Below are positions 1-11,664 of a stretch of DNA of 64,000 nt, one piece after another. A program made the translations under genes and the position numbers. Location: the NCBI GenBank assembly GCA_027943335.1, contig BSBK01006357.1, positions 453,001-517,000 on the forward strand, in the 5' to 3' direction. The notes under the pieces are model-generated. The model was given only the letters and a program-made list of their open reading frames with translations. It had not been told where the DNA came from and did not search any database. The stretch is from Chamaecyparis obtusa. Lineage: Eukaryota; Streptophyta; Pinopsida; Cupressales; Cupressaceae. Within the stretch, counting starts at the first letter, position 1; every line of letters begins with the position of its first letter.

Positions 1-1222
1 TGCTACTTTTGGAATGATTTTCTAAAGGCGATATTCTCTTTTTATATCTAGATCCATCCACATGTATAAGAATTTATCGTTGCTAGTAGGTTTTCATCTG
101 AAAAGACCTCTTTCGTACTAGAGTGACTTTCCCAAGGCCATCATTCTCTAAGAAGACATTCACTTCGCACATTTTGGCTGCTCATCCACATGGGTGATAA
201 TGTTTTTATACACTTTGATCTTTGAAAAGAATTAAATGGATTTATTTCAACGTAAATTGTATACTATTTTGATGGGATGCTAACGTGTAAACTAGGATAG
301 TAGAGCTATTACATGTCTCATTAGGTGTAGATGGCATCATTACTCATTAATAACTAATTAATTACTTAGAAGAGTTGGTATTCGGTGAATTATTGGGTTC
401 ATATTAAGTGAAAACTGTATAAGGCACCTCTTGCTACCACCTTGGTTTCCAACCTAGCAACAACTTCATTGTCGACACTCCAAAAAGGAGCAGGAAATAA
501 AATTTTTAATTAAAAAAAAATTAAGTTTCAAAGGTTCAGGTTATGCTAATATCTCTACCAAGGCTATGGAATCCTAATTTTTAATAGAGCTATGATAATG
601 GAAACCAAGGCAATATCCTTGTTATGGATATACACACTTTTCTTGCAACAAGGCTCTATTTGATTGACTATCGGAGATTGCCTAACTGCTTAGCTTAATA
701 TGATGACAAATCCCACCTAAGACCACCTTAGACAAGAAAAGTTTTAAACGCTCACACACACCAGAATGAATGTATGATCTAATTCATGTGATGAGAAAGC
801 TTAAGCTTCAGTCTCTTGGTTAAAGCTTCAGGATATTAGTATGGCCATTTCAATCTTATTCACTAAATTAGAAAGTTTTATGTATTTCCTTCTCTTTTAT
901 GGATTAGTTGTGCATCACTTTATCATCTTTTGTTCGGTATGAAACTATAGTTCATTTTGATGGACCACATAGATTTTGTGGTCATGGTTACAAGTGGCCT
1001 TTTTTGGTCAGTCTTGACTTACATCCATGCATCCCTCATGATCTACCTTGCTACGAATATCCACCTCCTTATGATGAAAGGTTTTATTTTCATACTATAT
1101 TTTCCTTTGAGGTTACTCATATTTGAAATTTTAATGGAAAAATATATTGAACAACGATGACCTTGCCCAAAACTAGGATGACTATCCTTTTCATCAAGCT
1201 TCAATGCTGATATTTGATCTAA

Positions 1223-1592
1223 GATATTAAATGTGATATGAGGAAGACAAAGTGCCACAATAGATAAGGATTGATCTATAAAGGTAGAGTCCCTAGAGTT
1301 CAACCTTGCAAGAAAGGTTCCCCTCTAAGTCACAAAAGTTGTGAACTACATCTATAATAGTTGGCCTCTAACCTAAGTTTCTCCCCTTGACCACATACAA
1401 GACTTGAGATATTAAATGTGATATGAGGAAGTCAAAGTACCATAATGGATAAGGACTGATCTATAAAGGTAGAGTCCCTAGAGTTCAACCTTGCAAGAAA
1501 GGCTCCCCTCTAAGTCACAAAAGTTATGAACTACATCTACAATAGTTGGCCCCTAACCTAAGTTTCTCCCCTTGATCACAGATAAGACTTGT
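1223..1592 (+). repeat. 185-bp direct tandem duplication (two copies)
   Basis: The unit beginning GATATTAAATGTGATATGAG starts at 1223 and again at 1408, an offset of 185 bp. The two copies align end to end with scattered substitutions, mostly transitions. No coding content is visible in either copy. Confidence 0.85.
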
Positions 1593-3104
1593 GCTTCCCA
1601 AAAAATATTTCCATGTCATAGTCTACCATGCTATTGAACCTCTTTTCAAAAGCTCATCGTGGAGAAACACAATGGTCTCGCCTTACTTCCACATAGCTTC
1701 ATTGCATGTCCCCTACCTAACTCTAACAATGAAGTACTTGAAAGAATTTTTGTCATGACACTTGTCCTAACTAAAGATAATATGTTCAAATGACGAAGTG
1801 GAGTTCACTTCCTCACATGTTGATTTCCACCTTTCCACTTCAAATCTTTTATTGATAAGAAAAATGCCTCCATGTAAAAGAAAAAAATAATAAAAAAAGG
1901 AAAGGAAAACAACCCTCAACCTCATGATGGAAAAAAGGCTAAAAAGTGAGATAGTTAGCAACCAACACTTTTAAGGGCTAATGATTAAAATCCCTACAAA
2001 AAGAAGACATTTTTAGGACCACACTGAATCATTTGTGGCATGTTCTTTACATGACCCATAGGGGAGAAATATTTAAATACCCTATATCCTGCTTTGTAAC
2101 ATATCACATACATGAATCAATCCATGAATTATAGTTTTACATTATTGAAGAGACTTTCCTGGCCTTTGAGCTTTAGTTCATCATTCTAAGTTGTACTCTA
2201 TAACATATGTAATTTGCAGCTTGATGTCCATTGCTCTTAATAAAGTTTGGATATTGTGTCTGTGTCACCTTTTTATTTTGTTAATAAGAGTGTTATGTGT
2301 TGATTTCATATACGTCGAATCAAATTTATACATGCTGGTCTTTTTGTTTGCTACTTTTCCTAAGAACTAATGTATCATGTGGTTGTCTCTCTCTTCTATT
2401 TTTCTTTAAAATAGATGATGAATTGTACCATTACAATTTTCTTAGATTTGAATGGAAAACTATATGGGTGTGGGTTCTCATACCTGACCTTTGTAGGATC
2501 TATTTATATCTAGAAAACATGGTCACTCCTAAGTGTCTCTTATTTGGACTCCAATCAGGAATAGATGTGTTACATTGTATCCATTTTTTGGGACAACCTT
2601 GCATCTGCAAGGGTGTATCTAATTTTATTAGGACCCCTTCTTGCACATCACGTCCATCCCCAAAGGCAATATCTTCGAAACGCAAGTCTCCAATATTTTG
2701 TAGAGGTTTAGCTATGGATTTGTGAAATGTTGTAAAAGCTTTGGTGAGATGCCTTTGTAGTTTAGCTTTTTCTTTGAGAAATGTTCCTTCTCCCTTTTCT
2801 CCCCTAGGAACAAAGAGTCAAATTTTGAAATCCCAAAGGTTTCTTTACATTGCACACCAAGTCCCACTCCTATGAATCTTCCCAACTACCCTTATTTAGA
2901 TGTGAGCCTCTTAGGGATCAACAGTGTTCACCTTTTACTTTATATTATAAAGGATGGTATATTCTCTTACGTTCTTATGTGAATTTAGATTCAAGCCAAT
3001 AATTTTGCATTTGAAATAACACATCCATATAAGCTTCTTAATTATTGGGATGATGTCCCTTGCATGATTGTTAGGGTGTCATTGGCTCTACCTACAATAG
3101 ATGT

Positions 3105-3536
3105 CAATCTCCCCCTTGTGGTTGTCGACGTGGACACAAGAAATTTTCTTGTGGTGATAAGGACATTCACTCTCAATCTTTTAAGTCCTCGTATGAAGAT
3201 CTAAGACAAGTGGTATAGGCCTCCTTCTCTCACTCTACCTCTTCCTAGGACCATGACCTTAGGTTTCTTGGATTGTCAAATCTTGACAAGTTTCCTCAAT
3301 TTTCTCTAGTAATTTAACTTATTCCTAACATTTAGCCACTCAATGAAGATACAAAGGAGGGTGTTATTTATGGATGGGACCCCCCTTTGGATGACCCAAA
3401 CTATGCTAATGTATGGGAAAAGACAAATAATTAGGACCCCCTTCTACAACACCTAGTGGTATAGTTGTCATCACCTTACAACTTTGACTCTATGTCTTTA
3501 TTCCAAGCTTGGCCCCATATGGACTTTGGGGTGTAA
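3105..3536 (+). pseudogene. decayed reading frame of unknown identity
   Basis: One frame stays protein-like for about 140 codons and is broken by about seven stops, mostly TAG, then ends at TAA 3534-3536. It begins with a Cys/Gly/Arg/His-rich stretch, continues through Ser-rich and Asp/Pro-rich segments, and ends with aromatic residues. I do not recognise the family. The TAG bias of the stops resembles that of the clear transposon pseudogenes elsewhere in the window, which is why I list it as a decayed coding remnant. It could still be chance. Confidence 0.3.
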
Positions 3537-3839
3537 TCTTTTCTACCCACCCTTTTTTTTGTGAAAAATTCTAATACCATTTCCTTTTATTAATAATATA
3601 GACTTTTATTCAAGTAAAAAAAATCATGGAGATGCATAAGTCATATGAGTAAGAGTGTCACGACACATAGTAAGCATAACACCATTAAACATTAGTTATT
3701 TATACTTAAAGAAGTATCATTTCTAGAAAGGAAATTGGCATCATAAGTATGCATCACAAAAGATGCACTATGAGTTATCAATGTGAAAAGAATGTTCTCA
3801 AAGATAAAGTATCACTATACTCAATAACATTATTAAAAT

Positions 3840-4500
3840 TATAATAAAATATTGTAAGGTACACAAATAAGTGAAGTGAGTGTCTAAAAATGAAGAAAGT
3901 GCAAATACATTACTGATACTTTTAATAGAACAAATGTAAGATACAAACATAAATGAAGTGAGAGTGTAAAAGTAGCCACAATAGGAAAATTACTTCTTAA
4001 ACAATATAAATCATATGCCTACATTAAAAAGACATGAATATCATAAGACTTGGCATCCATTATAATATAAGATTGACAAGACAAAAAAGTTCCTCATAAG
4101 CTCATTCAAAATGAATAGAAGAAATGTAAGGTACACAAATAAATAAATTATACAAAATTGTAGAAAATTAAAACACATTAATGATAAATATTAATGGAAG
4201 AAATGTAAGGTACGTAGATAATGAAGCGAGAGTGCCCAAGAAAAGAAGGAAAATCACAATAAGTCAAATGAAATGAGTGTTGAAGAAAGGAAGGCACACA
4301 CAATAAATTAGTAAATGAGAAAAAAGTAGCCACAATAGGACAATCGTTCCATAAACACTATAAACCTCATGCCAATAATAAAAAGACATAAATATCATAA
4401 AAACTTGGCATCACCAACTTAAACCCAATTCCATCCCTTATAATTTAAGATTGACAAGACAAAATCGTCCACATGGTAAGCTCATTCAAAATCAGCTCAC
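3840..4500 (+). repeat. diverged tandem duplication, unit about 355 bp
   Basis: Blocks containing GTAGCCACAATAGGA (near 3972 and 4325), followed by AAAAAGACAT and AAGATTGACAAGACAAAA, recur in the same order about 350-360 bp apart. Many substitutions and small indels separate the copies, so this is old. No coding content. Confidence 0.6.
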
Positions 4501-5048
4501 TCAGCATTAAACCAATAACCATTCATTTTCTTCACTATTTTTATCGATCGATTGAAATCATTGGCCACCAAGAACTAAACTAAAATAAGAAGTTGATAAA
4601 TTAAGATTAAGATTAACAAGATAAAAGATCTAAAATAAACTCGGTCAAAACAAGCCCTCTTCCACTAAACCAATAACTTTTCGCTTTCTCCTCTCTACAC
4701 TAAAAAACCCATGACAATAAGTGATAAGAACTAAACCAATAGTATGTTGATAAGTTCCAAAATAAATCCACCTTTGAAACCCTAAAAAGACGAAACCAAA
4801 CATCAATCTCAAACACCACGTCGCCATATTCATGGGCTCCATAGTTCAAAGAACTATGAGAGTGAATGATAAAGTCAAATTTCATTAAATTTAAAGATAT
4901 GGGACTGGGCCCAAAACATCAATTTCTCCAAATTTAAAGAAATATGAGTGGGGCCAAAATGTCAATCTCATTGAATTTAAAGGTCTCATTCATTCTGTCA
5001 TTTCTTTGTTTTGGCTTCCGTGACCTTTTTGCCTTGTACTTTTTCACT

Positions 5049-5070
5049 GGGGCCTGGGGCCTGGGGCCTG
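5049..5070 (+). repeat. GGGGCCT triplet repeat
   Basis: Three consecutive copies of a 7-bp GC-rich unit lie in otherwise AT-rich DNA. No function is evident. Confidence 0.8.
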
Positions 5071-5156
5071 TGAATTTCTGCTTTATTTCTCTACCAAGAA
5101 CTTTCTAGACTACCATTAATACTGGTTTTTATCGACTAAGACAAATGGGATAATAC

Positions 5157-5236
5157 GACAATGACTAATATTTATTAGACTGATGTTTTTAAAAGTTAAT
5201 TTGACAATGACTAATATTTATTAGACTGATGTTTTT
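5157..5236 (+). repeat. 46-bp tandem duplication
   Basis: The block GACAATGACTAATATTTATT and the following 14 bp start at 5157 and 5203 with almost no change between copies. Non-coding. Confidence 0.8.
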
Positions 5237-5936
5237 TGTTCTTTCTTTAAGATTGGCATGATATGCTCACACATTTTTTTATTTATTCAGAGTAAGTGAC
5301 CTGTTTTTTTAATGGATGCTTTCGTAAGAGGGTTGTTCATACTAGGTGTTAGGTGTACGCCAAGATGCTGTATTGAAGATCCTTAAAATCATAATGATGA
5401 TTGGCCTTGATGGCATTCAAGTAGTGGGAGAATTCTCCTTAAGGTAGTTATTATTAGTTATTGTTACTTGATGATTAAGTGTTTTATATTGTTTTTTTTA
5501 AAGGATTTATATTATATGGACTTTAAAAAGTGATGGAAATTTTTATATTTTGAAATCTATGTGAGATATTGGTTCGATCACTTAATTTAAGAAGATAAGA
5601 GATATAAGTGATAAGTGATAGGAGGTAGGTCATTAGGAGGAAGTGGATTTCAAATTATTTAGGTTTCTTCAAATATCAAATGATGTTTTGTTATCAAGAA
5701 TAGAGTTCTAACAAATAATCTTATCCTCTTCATTTTCTTTTTCAAGAAGAGGTTGAGTGTCTCAAATACGAGAAGTGATATAAAATAGATGAGGAAGTTT
5801 TCTAGAATCTAGCTATCCATACTTGTGGCATAGTCATGAGACTCAAAAGAGGTTGATGGTGGGCCTGGTAGTTGAGACCAACTACAAGTGCTAAGGAATC
5901 AATTGATAATTTATGTCATTTCTTTATTATAACCTG

Positions 5937-7255
5937 AATGGATATAATTTATATGAAAAGAGTGGCAAAATTATCCTCTAAAAAGAAGCTCATTCAACAA
6001 GTTCAACATGACCCATTCTATTTTGATAAGTATGCTTTGAAAGGAGAATCTTTATGGTACAATGATAAGCTCTTTTTAATAAAAAATTCTTTCTTGGACA
6101 TTTGGTGTGCTTAAATACCTATCATTGTATAAAGGAATATATCTTTTAGGAAGATCTTAAGGGGTTGTAAAGGACTTATGATCAAATTTTTAATATGCCA
6201 AAAAAGTAAAGGTGAAATGCTAAAAACCTTATGCTTCTCACCATTATTAGTCATATGAGCACAATGTTGGGAGGAAACATCATTGGCCTTTATTATTAGT
6301 TAACCCAAGTTAGATAACCTTGATGTAATTTTGGTGGTTGTAGATAGACTCGCTAAGTATGCATATTATGGCCTTAATGGATATAATTTGTATGAATAGA
6401 GTGACAAAATGATCCTCTAAAAAGAAGTTCATTCAACAAGTTCAATATGACCCATTCTATTTTGATAAGTATGTTTTGAAAGGAGAATCCTATGATACAA
6501 TGATAAGCTCTTCTTATTCAAAAATTCTTGCTTGGACATTTGGTGTGCTTAAATACCTTTCATTGTATAAAGGAATATTTCTTCTAGGAAGGTCTTAAGG
6601 GGTTGTAAAGGACTCGTGGTCAAAAAATTGAAATGCCAAAAAAGTAAAGGTGAAATGGTAAAGACCTTATGCTTCTCACCATTATTATTCATATGAACAC
6701 AATGTTGGGAGGAAACATAATTGGCCTTCATTATTAGTTTAGCCAAGTTAGATAACCTTGATGTAATTTTTGGTGGTTGTAGATAGACTCATTAAGTATG
6801 CATATTTATAACTTGAATGGATATAATTTGTATGAAAAGAGTGGAAAAATGATCCTCTAAAAAGAAGTTCAGTCAATAAGTTCAATATGACCTATTCTAT
6901 TTTGATAAGTATGTATTGAAAGGAGAATTCTTATGGTATAATGATAAGATCCTTTTACTCAAAAATTCTTGCTTGACTTGTCAATTGGACATTTGATGTG
7001 CTTAAATACCTATCATTGTATAAAGGAATATTTCTTTTAGGATGGTCTTAAGGACTTGCGGTCAAATTTTTTATATGCTAAAAAAGTAAAGGTGAAATGG
7101 TAAAGACCTTATGCTTCTCACCATTATTAGTCATATGAACACTTTGTTGGGTGGAAACATCACTGACCTTCCTTATTAGTATACCCAAGTTAGATAACCT
7201 TGATGTAATTTTGATGGTTGTAGATAGACTTGCTAAGTATGCATATTATTGTGGA
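5937..7255 (+). repeat. about 440-bp unit in three tandem copies containing Ty3 integrase remnant
   Basis: The block starting GATATAATTT occurs at 5941, 6380 and 6820, and the block TAGATAACCTTGATGTAATT at 6311, 6749 and 7191, giving spacings of about 438-442 bp. Each copy ends in the same short piece of a Ty3/gypsy integrase core (residues like DVILMVVDRLAKYA). In the first two copies that piece joins abruptly back to the unit start; only the third runs on into more integrase. The copies differ by scattered substitutions and small indels, so the amplification is old. Confidence 0.85.
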
Positions 7256-7399
7256 CTTTTTCATATGTTTCAAGCTTGTATGACAACCAAATTATATATG
7301 AAAAAATTACAAAAGATTAATTGCATAACCAAAATCGTTGTGAGCAATTGTGATCATATATTCAATAGCATATTTTTTTTAAAAAAAAAATTCGCATAA
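7151..7399 (+). pseudogene. Ty3/gypsy integrase core fragment
   Basis: The 82-residue frame contains LDVILMVVDRLAKYA, the segment around the first catalytic Asp of the Ty3-type integrase core. Further on, KIVVSNCDHIFNSIFF matches the place of the second catalytic segment (usually I-V-S-D-R-D-x-x-F). There the expected catalytic Asp is replaced by Asn, since the sequence reads S-N-C-D. The frame ends in a poly(A)-like run at 7379-7390. Upstream the coding sequence is not continuous because of the 440-bp tandem rearrangement. This is a dead fragment of an element older than element A. Confidence 0.65.
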
Positions 7400-8968
7400 A
7401 GTACAAAACTAGCACATTCAAATGGTTGAATATAAATTATGAATAATTGTTTCAAAGTATATCAACACTTCTTTGCCTTTAAAAAATGAGTGCAATTATC
7501 TATGTGGATTTCATTGGAAGATTGGTTCAATATAACACATTATTTTACAAATCAATTGCTCTTTATGGATAATAGTGCCATATAATACTTCTTATTTGTA
7601 TGGTCATCTTGAATCTTGTGTTGTAAAGGATCATATTCAACACCAATAGAAAATACATCAAATCCTCAAGGATAAATTAATTGCATGAATTAAAATTTGA
7701 TGAAACAAACATATCAACATAGAAGTAAGATAAATTTTTAAGGAGAGATATTGGGTATTACTTTAGTTGCAACCTTAAAAATAAATTTCACTTAAGAAAC
7801 ATAAGAAAAATAAAGCTTGCACTCATTTTTTTTTAATGTTTTCTATAAAGTTCTCCATTGGATTGGAAAGGTTCTTATAGGTTGGAACTTCCACTCTATC
7901 TTGAATTCAACATATATTTCATGTATCTTTCTTGAAAAAGTAATAGGTAGTAATCAAATTACAATTGTCTTAGTTAGATGAAGGGAAGTTTATTTAAGGC
8001 CCTAATGTTGTTATATACAGATTAGTGAAGAGGTTGTGAAAGTAGGGCATTTTTGAATTCTTAATTAAATGAAAAAATGTACTTGTTTTAGATACAATAT
8101 GAGAAAATGAATGACTATACAAAAGCATCTAGAGTTGTTAAGCATTATGTGCATCACTTTTTTGAAAAAGACTAGCATGTTATAACCTTAATATTCATCT
8201 TTCTAAGAGTAATAATGTTCAACACTTGTGGCATACTTATTCTTAATATTTGCATTTGTTGACTTAATTTGAATAAATAAGTTCACCCTATCTAAATATG
8301 TCTATATATAAGGGAGAAAAAAGGATCTTCTATACTATCATATGCTATGAGATTAAATACATATTCTAATTTTTGGAGTTCACTCCTTTGAAGTATAATA
8401 ATTTGTCAGTTTTTCCTTTATTTTCAAGATACATCCAAACTAATAATATCATTTAAAAAAATATAATTTTCCCATATTTTTAACTTGCACAAGTTGATAG
8501 TAAAGAGTTTCCAAGTGAAAAAGACTATAGTTATTTGAGTTCCACATTATAATGATCACATTAACTTGATGTATCTTGAGGTATTCTACTACCCTATTGT
8601 CCTTCCTATTTTTTCCTTGTTCACTACATGGAACTACAAGTACGGAATCCACTTCAAGGGGCATGGATTATCTATCTTACAATGTATTTGTAGAAATTAA
8701 AGTAGTTAGTGATTAGAAGGAATGATAGTAGATCCTTACCTAGAATGTAGTGGTATTTTTATTTACAACTTGAACAATGACATATAATAATTTATCATAG
8801 ATTTAATAGAAATGTAATGCATTAAGTCAAGTATCTTATTAAAATTTCAATGTGTTCCCATGTTTTATAAATATTGCAAGTGAAAAGTTATGTGAATTGA
8901 CCTTGTTCTCAAAGAAGTATGTTGATTGGGTGGTAATTACATCTCAAGAGTGAATGTTTGAATGAAGA
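7400..8968. other. gene-free DNA left of element A
   Basis: AT-rich, with no open frame having recognisable residues. It probably continues the decayed Ty3 element whose integrase scrap lies just upstream, because the base composition is unchanged, but no protease, RT or LTR can be identified. It ends at the target site of element A (GAATA, 8969-8973). Confidence 0.5.
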
Positions 8969-8973
8969 ATATG
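8969..8973 (+). repeat. target-site duplication of element A, left copy (GAATA)
   Basis: Five bases identical to 48528-48532 on the far side of the element, as expected for an LTR retrotransposon integrase cut. Confidence 0.85.
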
Positions 8974-9814
8974 GTGGCATAACTAATGCAATGATGGTAA
9001 GTGATGTGATGGTACAGATTTGGTGTTGAGATGATCAGTTATTGTGTTGTCATTAATGTCAAGTATTGACCTAGTGTTCTTAGTATGTTGCCAAGTATGC
9101 GAGAAGAATGACATAGTGTGTTGCAAGTGGTTCCATTGGTCGTGATTCTTAAGTGAGACTTAGGAATGTCTCTAGATGATAAATATATGATCACAACTAT
9201 TGAATGTATGATTTGTGGGAGTTATGATTGATTGAAGTATGACAAGGCAACTGCTAGAATAGTTTGTGACTAGTAATGAGTGATTTGGTTAGTTCATCAA
9301 ATCTATAGTGATTTAGATGGCGTGATCATAGAATTATATTGTTAATGTTGTGTTGAGCTAATGGTTATGACCATGACTGATTTGGATGACCGATAAGCAT
9401 GTTTTATGGTTACAAAAGTTGTTTATGTGAAATGTGACTTCATTCTTGAGCTACCGATGGTAGATATTCTATTGGCGACTAGTGATCGAGTTGTGATCAA
9501 TTGTTTGTGTTCCAGCTGTCATGCTAACGTGTCTCAATTCATTTGTGGTGATGTGTTGGCATTACATTAATCGAGGTAGATGTTTTTATCAAGATGAAGG
9601 TTGAGTTGGTCAAAACATGTTTGACTATTCTTGATAAAATAAATTGTAAGGATCTATTATCTAGCTGACCTATTTGGTAAATATGGTTGTTACATTGTGA
9701 TGTGTGTTTTGGAACGATCTCTCTAGGCATGAAGATTCGAAAGTGATTTCAAATGTGTTGGATGAGATTTTAGGTTGATGGCAAGATTAGGACTTGAGAA
9801 ATGATATTTGTATC
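8974..9814 (+). mobile_element. Element A 5' LTR, first part (interrupted by C)
   Basis: Aligns with 47074-47910 of the 3' LTR, for example the shared block GTAAGTGATGTGATGGTA. Element C interrupts it after GTATC at 9810-9814. The rest of this LTR resumes at 27041. Summed length is 1468 bp against 1454 bp for the 3' LTR. Confidence 0.9.
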
Positions 9815-10011
9815 TGTATCATCTTAAAATGGAAGCACTTCCATGTTAAGAGCATTTAGCCCTCCGAGTAAGTGGTCTCAAGTCATGTCAAGCACCTTGA
9901 ATTGGTTTTTTCCCAGATCTGGATTTCTCCCCCCATTTTTCTTCTCTCTCCACCTATTTTCACCTTTATTTCTACATTTCCTAGCATTTTGGATTGAGGT
10001 CCTAAGGTTTT

Positions 10012-10097
10012 TGACCTCAAGGTCAAATATGACCTTGAGGTTCAAGGATGACCTAGAGCCTGACCTAGGTTAGGGATAATCTCGACCCTAACCTAGG
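10012..10097 (+). promoter_or_regulatory. two adjacent inverted repeats with TTGACC motifs in C's U3
   Basis: ACCTCAAGGTCA at 10014-10025 pairs with TGACCTTGAGGT at 10030-10041 (12 bp, 4-nt loop). CCTAGGTTAGGG at 10064-10075 pairs with CCCTAACCTAGG at 10086-10097 (12 bp, 10-nt loop). TTGACC at 10012 and its reverse GGTCAA at 10021 match the W-box core bound by WRKY factors, a known control site for some plant retrotransposons. The same array is in the 3' LTR at 25661-25746. Confidence 0.5.
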
Positions 10098-10326
10098 GTG
10101 GGGTCTAGCTCATCCTCGACCTAGTGTTGAAATTTTAAGGTCCCATGATTTCTAGATGTCGTGTTTTAGAAAGATTTGTTTTCCCACTTCCAGGTCGGCT
10201 GTTTTGGTCTCCAAAATGGTAAATCCTTAAGTTGCATTTAATGTGGGTCCATTTCTAGGGGTTAAGGTTAATTGGGATTTAATTTTCCAATGCCGGCCTT
10301 CTCTAGAGGTTTGTGCCCTAGATCAC

Positions 10327-10335
10327 TATAAAAGG
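10327..10335 (+). promoter_or_regulatory. TATA box of C's 5' LTR
   Basis: TATAAAAGG, repeated at the equivalent place in the 3' LTR (25976-25984). It lies about 230 bp downstream of the inverted-repeat array, a normal U3/R arrangement. Confidence 0.7.
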
Positions 10336-11384
10336 AAGCCTTCCTCTCTCATTTTCACATCCACTTTCATGATCAAGACATCACTTTTTGCAATCAAGCA
10401 TCCATTATCAAGTAATCTCTCAAGTGCAAGTAAGCAAGAAGGAGAAGGAAAGAAAGCAAGAAATCATTTATCTTCAAGCCTAGCATTCAAGTGTTCAAGC
10501 ATTCAAGCATTCCTCAAGGAGATCCATTGTTAGCCATTGAAGGATTCAATCTCTTTGGAACCCCCTTGAAGATTTCTCCATCCACATTCATCCAAGCTTC
10601 CTCATATGCAAAGATCCATTCAAGATTGGTGTTGAAGATCAAATGCCATTGATTTGAGACATCCTACATTCATTCTACATTCATTAGAGGATCCCTACTT
10701 GTGGATTCAAGGATTTGAATCCTCCACAAGGACTTCAACATAAGCAAGGTGAATTTTTTCACTTATTTTGTTTATGCACATTACAATTTAAATTTAATTT
10801 CAAGGTTAATTCCTAAATTGGGGTTTGACCAAGGCAAACCCCCCCATCCAAACAACAAAAACCCTCTTTTTCTTGTAGGTACAGGTGCAGGACTGCAGAT
10901 TGGAGCTTGGATTTGGATACCCTTTTCGGTGAACTTTTGAGATCCACAAATAGAATCAAAGATGACCTTCAGAATTCTGAAGTAGTCTTTGACCTTTTAT
11001 CAGGGTCAAAGACTACCTGCTTCTAGAAAGACAATTTTTCTGGGTTTTCTCCATCTCGGCATTTCCAGTCTGGAGCAAGTTGCAGAATTGCTGAAAACTG
11101 TGCACAAACATCAGAAATCAGCATTTTCCAAATCTGCCCTATTTTGAGGTTAGTATTTGCCTTTCATTTATTTCAGATTTCAAGCATATACTCTTCATAG
11201 CGAAATATAAGGTTTTCTCCTTCATTCATATTCTCCATATATTGATTCTTTTGTGTATTGACCTTTTGGTTGATCAATTTGGATCTCTCCTTTGGGAATT
11301 TGGATTTAGAAGTAGGTCGCATATTTCCTCTTTTCATATCACACTATTCATTTTGGCACCCATACTACTATTTTACCCCATTCA

Positions 11385-11656
11385 TTTTGGTGAACCTGAC
11401 ATACTTATTCTCCTTTCTTTTGTGGAATTAGATGCCCTATTATGTTTTGTGGTATTAGATTTCCTTTTATATTATCTTGTTGATGTTAGATTTTCCCTTT
11501 GTGTTAAATCTTGCATGCTAATTAGATTTCTTGCTTTTCTAATTCAAAAATTCAAAAATATTCATGCTTTATGTTTTCTTAGTTTAGTTCATTTGCATTG
11601 CATTGGTTTATGAGCTTTACTACTTCTAGTCCTACTTATAACATTTCGGTTAGAAG
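11385..11656 (+). other. C leader and presumed primer-binding region, ending at the LINE target site
   Basis: TGGTGAACCTGAC starts three bases after the LTR and is in the right place for a tRNA primer site. It is not the usual initiator-Met type and I cannot assign the tRNA. T-rich leader follows. The last bases, ATTTCGGTTAGAAG, are the left copy of the LINE target duplication. Confidence 0.5.
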
Positions 11657-11664
11657 GGAACATC

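Larger units (their letters stand above)
1..5930. other. gene-free AT-rich intergenic DNA
   Basis: No reading frame here shows a recognisable domain; the longest open stretches are short, cysteine- or phenylalanine-rich and look like chance. The segment holds a 185-bp tandem duplication, one decayed reading frame, a diverged duplication and two small repeats, listed separately. A polyadenylation-like AATAAA lies near 2241 and could mark the end of an old transposon or transcript, but nothing upstream supports a gene. Positions 5237-5930 hold nothing I can name. Confidence 0.6.
9815..11384 (+). mobile_element. Element C 5' LTR
   Basis: 1570 bp, TG...CA ends, matching 25464-27035 over its whole length with scattered substitutions. 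U3 has two perfect inverted repeats and GGTCA/TGACC motifs, followed by a TATA box at 10327. Open frames inside it (for example 10243-10533) are present in both LTR copies and are not genes. Confidence 0.92.

Noticed and set aside
2297..2725. 142-aa ORF
   Set aside because: Cys/Phe/Leu-rich without domain or codon signal; likely chance in AT-rich DNA.
10243..10533. 96-aa ORF, repeated at 25892-26182
   Set aside because: Lies wholly in C's LTR pair across the TATA/R region; no domain. Presence in both copies is due to LTR duplication.
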